DNA of 64,000 nucleotides from Xanthobacter sp. YC-JY1 (GTDB lineage: Bacteria; Pseudomonadota; Alphaproteobacteria; Rhizobiales; Xanthobacteraceae), in NCBI RefSeq assembly GCF_021730305.1, contig NZ_CP032674.1, positions 3,147,001-3,211,000 on the forward strand, read 5' to 3'. The position numbers and the translations under genes were made by a program. Position 1 is the stretch's first letter. Each line of letters starts with the position of its first letter. Below, one piece after another: positions 61,121-64,000 of the stretch. Below the pieces are notes generated by a model. The model was not told where the DNA came from. It saw nothing but the letters and a program-made list of their open reading frames with translations, and did no database searches.

Positions 61121-62416
61121 ATGAGCGAACTGAAAGTGGGCCTCGCCGGCCTCGGCACCGTCGGGGCCGCGGTCTTCCGCATGCTCGAGCGCCGCGCCGG
61201 CGAGCTTGAGGCGCGCACCGGCCGCACCGTGAAGGTGACGGCCGTGGCCGCCCGCGACCGCAGCCGCGACCGTGGCGTCGATCTCTCGTCCGTGGCCTGG
61301 TTCGAGGACCCGGTGGCGCTTGCCCGCGAGGGCGACATCGACGTGTTCGTGGAGCTGATGGGCGGCGACGGCGACCCCGCCAAGGCGGCGGTCGCCGCCG
61401 CGCTCGACCGGGGCATTCCCGTCGTCACCGCCAACAAGGCACTGCTCGCCAAGTGCGGCGTGGAGCTTGCCCGCCGGGCCGAGGCCTCCGGCGCGGGCCT
61501 GCACTTCGAGGCGGCGGTGGCGGGCGGCATCCCCATCGTGAAGACGCTGCGCGAGGCGCTGGCCGGCAACGCCATCGAGCGCGTGTCGGGCATCCTCAAC
61601 GGCACCTGCAACTACATCCTCACCCGCATGGCGGACGAGAAGCTCTCCTTCCACGTCTGCCTGACGGAAGCCCAGCGCCTCGGCTATGCGGAGGCGGACC
61701 CGACCTTCGACATCGACGGCTTCGACACCGCCCACAAGCTCGCCATCCTCACCTCGCTGGCCTTCGGCACGCAGGTGGATGCGGATGCGATCTATGTGGA
61801 GGGCATCCGCCAGCTCACCCTCGCCGACCTCGAGGCGGCGGACGATCTCGGCTACCGGGTGAAGCTGCTCGGCGTGGCGGTGAAGACCGACACCGGCATC
61901 GAGCAGCGCGTGCATCCCACCATGGTGCCGAAGCACTGGCCCATCGCGCAGGTTTCCGGCGTCACCAATGCGGTGGCGGTGGACGGCGATGCCGTGGCGC
62001 TGACGCTGGTCGGCCCCGGGGCCGGGGGCGATGCGACCGCCTCGGCGGTGGTGGGCGACATCTTCGACGTGGCGCGTGGCGCGAAGGGCTATGCCTTCGG
62101 CCTGCCGGTGGAGCGCCTCGCACGGGCCGAGCGCGCCGCCATGCAGCGCCACGAGGGCGGCTACTACATTCGCCTCGCCGTGGTGAACAAGCCGGGCACG
62201 GCGGCCACCATCACCCGCCGCATGGCGGACGAGCAGATCTCGCTGGAATCCATCGTCCAGCGCCAGCCGGGCGGCGGCGTGCCGTCCGACACCGCGCATG
62301 TGATCCTCATCACCTATGCCACGACCGAGGCCGCGGTGCGTCGCGCCATCGCCGCCATCGAGGCGGACGGCGTGGTTGCCTCCCTGCCCCAGGTCATCCG
62401 GATCGAGAAGGACTGA
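61121..62416 (+). CDS. hom: Homoserine dehydrogenase
   Basis: The 431-residue enzyme has a Rossmann motif GLAGLGTVG (about 7-15), the catalytic-domain segments VTANKALLA, FEAAVAGGIPIVKTLREAL, GILNGTCNYIL and DVD/DIDGFDTAHKLAIL, and a C-terminal ACT domain (YYIRLAVVNKPGTAATITRRMADEQISLESIVQ) for feedback by threonine. It reduces aspartate semialdehyde to homoserine. It starts 36 bases after alaC with a weak site, and glpX begins 37 bases after its stop. Confidence 0.95.
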   Translation: MSELKVGLAGLGTVGAAVFRMLERRAGELEARTGRTVKVTAVAARDRSRDRGVDLSSVAWFEDPVALAREGDIDVFVELMGGDGDPAKAAVAAALDRGIPVVTANKALLAKCGVELARRAEASGAGLHFEAAVAGGIPIVKTLREALAGNAIERVSGILNGTCNYILTRMADEKLSFHVCLTEAQRLGYAEADPTFDIDGFDTAHKLAILTSLAFGTQVDADAIYVEGIRQLTLADLEAADDLGYRVKLLGVAVKTDTGIEQRVHPTMVPKHWPIAQVSGVTNAVAVDGDAVALTLVGPGAGGDATASAVVGDIFDVARGAKGYAFGLPVERLARAERAAMQRHEGGYYIRLAVVNKPGTAATITRRMADEQISLESIVQRQPGGGVPSDTAHVILITYATTEAAVRRAIAAIEADGVVASLPQVIRIEKD

Positions 62417-62453
62417 TCCGGAGCGCGGCGACAAAACCAGAAGGACCGACGTC

Positions 62454-63485
62454 ATGAGCGGTGCCCGGACGACCCAGAGGACGCCAGAGAAGGCCACGGA
62501 ACACGGGCAGAGAGCCCCGCAGGTGCTCGACCGGCGCCTTGCCCTCGATATGGCCCAGGCCATGGAGCGCTGCGCCGTCGCCGCCGCCCGTTTGCGCGGC
62601 CACGGCGACGAGCAGGCCGCCGACATCGCCGCCATGACCGTCTGCCACCGCGAGGTGAACGAGATTCCGGTCTCCGGCACGCTGGTCATCGGCGAGGGCA
62701 TCGAGGGCGAGTGCGACCAGCTCTTCGTCGGCGAGAAGCTGGGGCGCGGCGGGGCGGAAGTCGACCTCGCCGTGGACGCGCTCGAAGGCACCACGCTCTG
62801 CGCCAAGAACATGGAGGGCTCGCTCTGCGTGCTCGTGCTCGCCGAGCATGACACGCTGCTGAAGATGCCGCCCTGCTACATGGAGAAGATCGCCATCGGG
62901 CCGGGCTATCCGGAAGGCATCGTCTCCCTTTCCCAGAGCCCGCAGGACAACATCCGCGCGCTGGCCGAGGCCAAGGGCGTGCCGCCGTCCGACGTCACCG
63001 CCCTCATCCTCGACCGGCCGCGCCACGGCCCGCTGATCGACGCCGTGCGCAAGACCGGCGCGGCCATCAAGCTCATCACCGATGGCGACGTGGCGGGCGT
63101 GGTGCACACCGCCAACCCGCACGAGAGCGGCATCGACATCTATCTCGGCCTTGGTGGCGCCGCCGAGGGCGTGCTGGCCGCCGCCGCGCTGCGCTGCATC
63201 GGCGGGCAGATGGAAGGCCGCCTCGTGCTCGACACCGAGAAGAAGCGCGCCCAGGCCAAGGCCCTCGGCATTACCGACTTCTCCAAGGTCTACAAGCTGG
63301 ACGAGATGGTGCGCGGCGACTGCCTGTTCGCCGCGACCGGGGTGACGGACGGCGCGCTGCTGAAGGGCGTTCGCTTCGGCCGGGACGTGATCTCCACCGA
63401 CACCATCGTGATGCGCGCCGCCACCGGCACCGTGCGCCGCATCGCCACCGAGCACCGCGACTTCTCCAAGTTCCGCCTCGCGTGA
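62454..63485 (+). CDS. glpX: Class II fructose-1,6-bisphosphatase (GlpX)
   Basis: A 343-residue phosphatase with the GlpX motifs GEGIEGECDQLFVGEKLGRGG (metal and substrate site), VDALEGTTLCAKNMEGSLCVL, CYMEKIAIGP, ITDGDVAGVVHT and GGAAEGVLAAAALRCIGGQMEGRL. It hydrolyses fructose-1,6-bisphosphate in gluconeogenesis, and in autotrophs may also hydrolyse sedoheptulose bisphosphate in the Calvin cycle. An N-terminal extension of about 25 residues precedes the conserved domain; the ATG at MSGARTT has AAGGA ten bases upstream. A palindromic repeat lies 16 bases past its stop. Confidence 0.95.
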   Translation: MSGARTTQRTPEKATEHGQRAPQVLDRRLALDMAQAMERCAVAAARLRGHGDEQAADIAAMTVCHREVNEIPVSGTLVIGEGIEGECDQLFVGEKLGRGGAEVDLAVDALEGTTLCAKNMEGSLCVLVLAEHDTLLKMPPCYMEKIAIGPGYPEGIVSLSQSPQDNIRALAEAKGVPPSDVTALILDRPRHGPLIDAVRKTGAAIKLITDGDVAGVVHTANPHESGIDIYLGLGGAAEGVLAAAALRCIGGQMEGRLVLDTEKKRAQAKALGITDFSKVYKLDEMVRGDCLFAATGVTDGALLKGVRFGRDVISTDTIVMRAATGTVRRIATEHRDFSKFRLA

Positions 63486-63501
63486 GCACACCCCTTTAGG
63501 T

Positions 63502-63604
63502 GTCATCGCCCGGCTTGTCCGGGCGATCCACCCGTCCGCAGGCTGGATGTACGAAGACCTGCCCCGGTCCAGCCGTGGATTGCCCGGACAAGCCGGGCAA
63601 TGAC
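63502..63604. repeat. 103-bp palindromic element (family A), reverse orientation
   Basis: The ends GTCATCGCCCGGCTTGTCC and AAGCCGGGCAATGAC are inverted repeats. The complement matches the family A elements at 50670-50772 and 50969-51071, with the same length of 103 bp, e.g. the inner GGGGCAGGTCTTC versus GGGGCGGGTCTTCC. It sits between glpX and argC and can act as a transcript end. The rest of the 294-base gap holds no gene. Confidence 0.8.
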
Positions 63605-63779
63605 GGTCCCGGTTCTCCCCTCTCCCGTGCGGCGGCGGGGAGGCATCGCCAGTTCTTCCGCAAAACGTGGAACGGCCATGCGCACCCCTGTCTTTTCCCT
63701 GACGTGTGATTGGGTGTAAGCACCTTCGCCCCGTTCGCCGGCTGCGGCCGCGCGACGGGAGACCCCTCGGGAGAGCAAG

Positions 63780-64000
63780 ATGTCTGACGCAAAGGCTAGG
63801 ATCGCGGTATTGGGCGCCTCGGGCTACACCGGCTCCGAGCTGGTGCGCCTGCTGCTGCGCCATCCGCGCGTCGAGATCGTCGCGCTCACCGCGGACCGGA
63901 AGGCCGGCCAGTCCATGGCCGACGTGTTCCCCCAGTTCGCGCCCTTCCCGCTGCCCAAGCTCGTGACCATCGACGAGGTGGATTTCACCGCCGTCGACGT
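63780..64000 (+). CDS. argC: N-acetyl-gamma-glutamyl-phosphate reductase, N-terminal part
   Basis: The first 73 codons are in the window; the rest runs off the edge. MSDAKARIAVLGASGYTGSELVRLLLRHPRVEIVALTADRKAGQ contains the NADP-binding motif GASGYTG of ArgC, and the next residues (MADVFPQFAPFPLPKL) fit the alphaproteobacterial enzyme. It reduces N-acetylglutamyl phosphate in arginine synthesis. The ATG follows GGGAG with a seven-base spacing. Catalytic cysteine and C-terminal domain cannot be checked here. Confidence 0.92.
   Translation, partial: MSDAKARIAVLGASGYTGSELVRLLLRHPRVEIVALTADRKAGQSMADVFPQFAPFPLPKLVTIDEVDFTAVD

Noticed and set aside
59807-62854. 1015-codon open frame antisense to alaC, hom and glpX
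   Set aside because: It crosses three clear genes on the other strand, has no family motifs, and is His/Arg/Gly-rich.

Overview
The window is GC-rich alphaproteobacterial chromosome, most like Hyphomicrobiales and probably the Xanthobacteraceae (Xanthobacter/Azorhizobium type; this is inference). The basis is an IalB tail, DUF1127 and DUF2778 proteins, the thrC–M16 peptidase pair, psd–pssA, class I PHA synthase, a lone XoxF, many ABC importers, and short palindromic dispersed repeats of the kind common in that order. I see no rRNA, tRNA, CRISPR array, phage or insertion sequence.

Layout. (1) 1-5.6 kb: IalB tail, CPA2 cation/proton antiporter, DUF937 protein, DUF1127 protein divergent from a LysR regulator. 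(2) 5.6-13.9 kb, minus strand: GntR regulator, an amidase set related to AtzG/AtzE/AtzH (HpxX/Y/Z), and a dipeptide-type ABC importer whose two ATPases are fused. This looks like one amide or ureide scavenging operon. (3) 14.1-15.7 kb: phosphatidylethanolamine synthesis (psd, pssA). (4) 15.8-21.3 kb: AraC regulator divergent from an acyl-CoA oxidation operon (SDR dehydrogenase, thiolase, acyl-CoA dehydrogenase, CaiB-type CoA transferase). (5) 21.3-30.2 kb: a membrane di-iron hydroxylase operon with two small membrane proteins and an ABM protein, divergent from a branched-chain-type ABC importer, a zinc alcohol dehydrogenase and a GntR regulator. (6) 30.3-41.1 kb: DUF6166 and ArsC-family proteins, then a minus-strand operon that joins a three-subunit molybdenum hydroxylase, a second branched-chain-type importer and a CoxG protein, facing a TetR regulator.

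(7) 41.4-50.6 kb: DUF2778 L,D-transpeptidase, then DUF3141 (with a PHA-synthase-like Cys/Asp/His set), a MaoC-phosphotransacetylase fusion, acetate kinase and a proton-type P-ATPase in one direction with short gaps. (8) 50.6-51.3 kb: a 300-bp tandem duplication built from two palindromic elements, just upstream of xoxF. (9) 53.4-59.2 kb, minus strand: thrC, M16 peptidase and GNAT (overlapping or close), and phaC. (10) 59.4-64 kb: lipoprotein, alaC, hom, glpX, then the start of argC.

The common theme is uptake and oxidation of small organic compounds: four catabolic modules each carry or face their own regulator, and three of them carry their own transporter or oxidoreductases. The candidates for undescribed biology are the DUF3141/PTA/AckA/P-ATPase module, the molybdenum hydroxylase-transporter operon with an operator beside its -10 box, the divergent hydroxylase/alcohol dehydrogenase island, and the AtzGEH-like operon that lacks the cyanuric acid genes.
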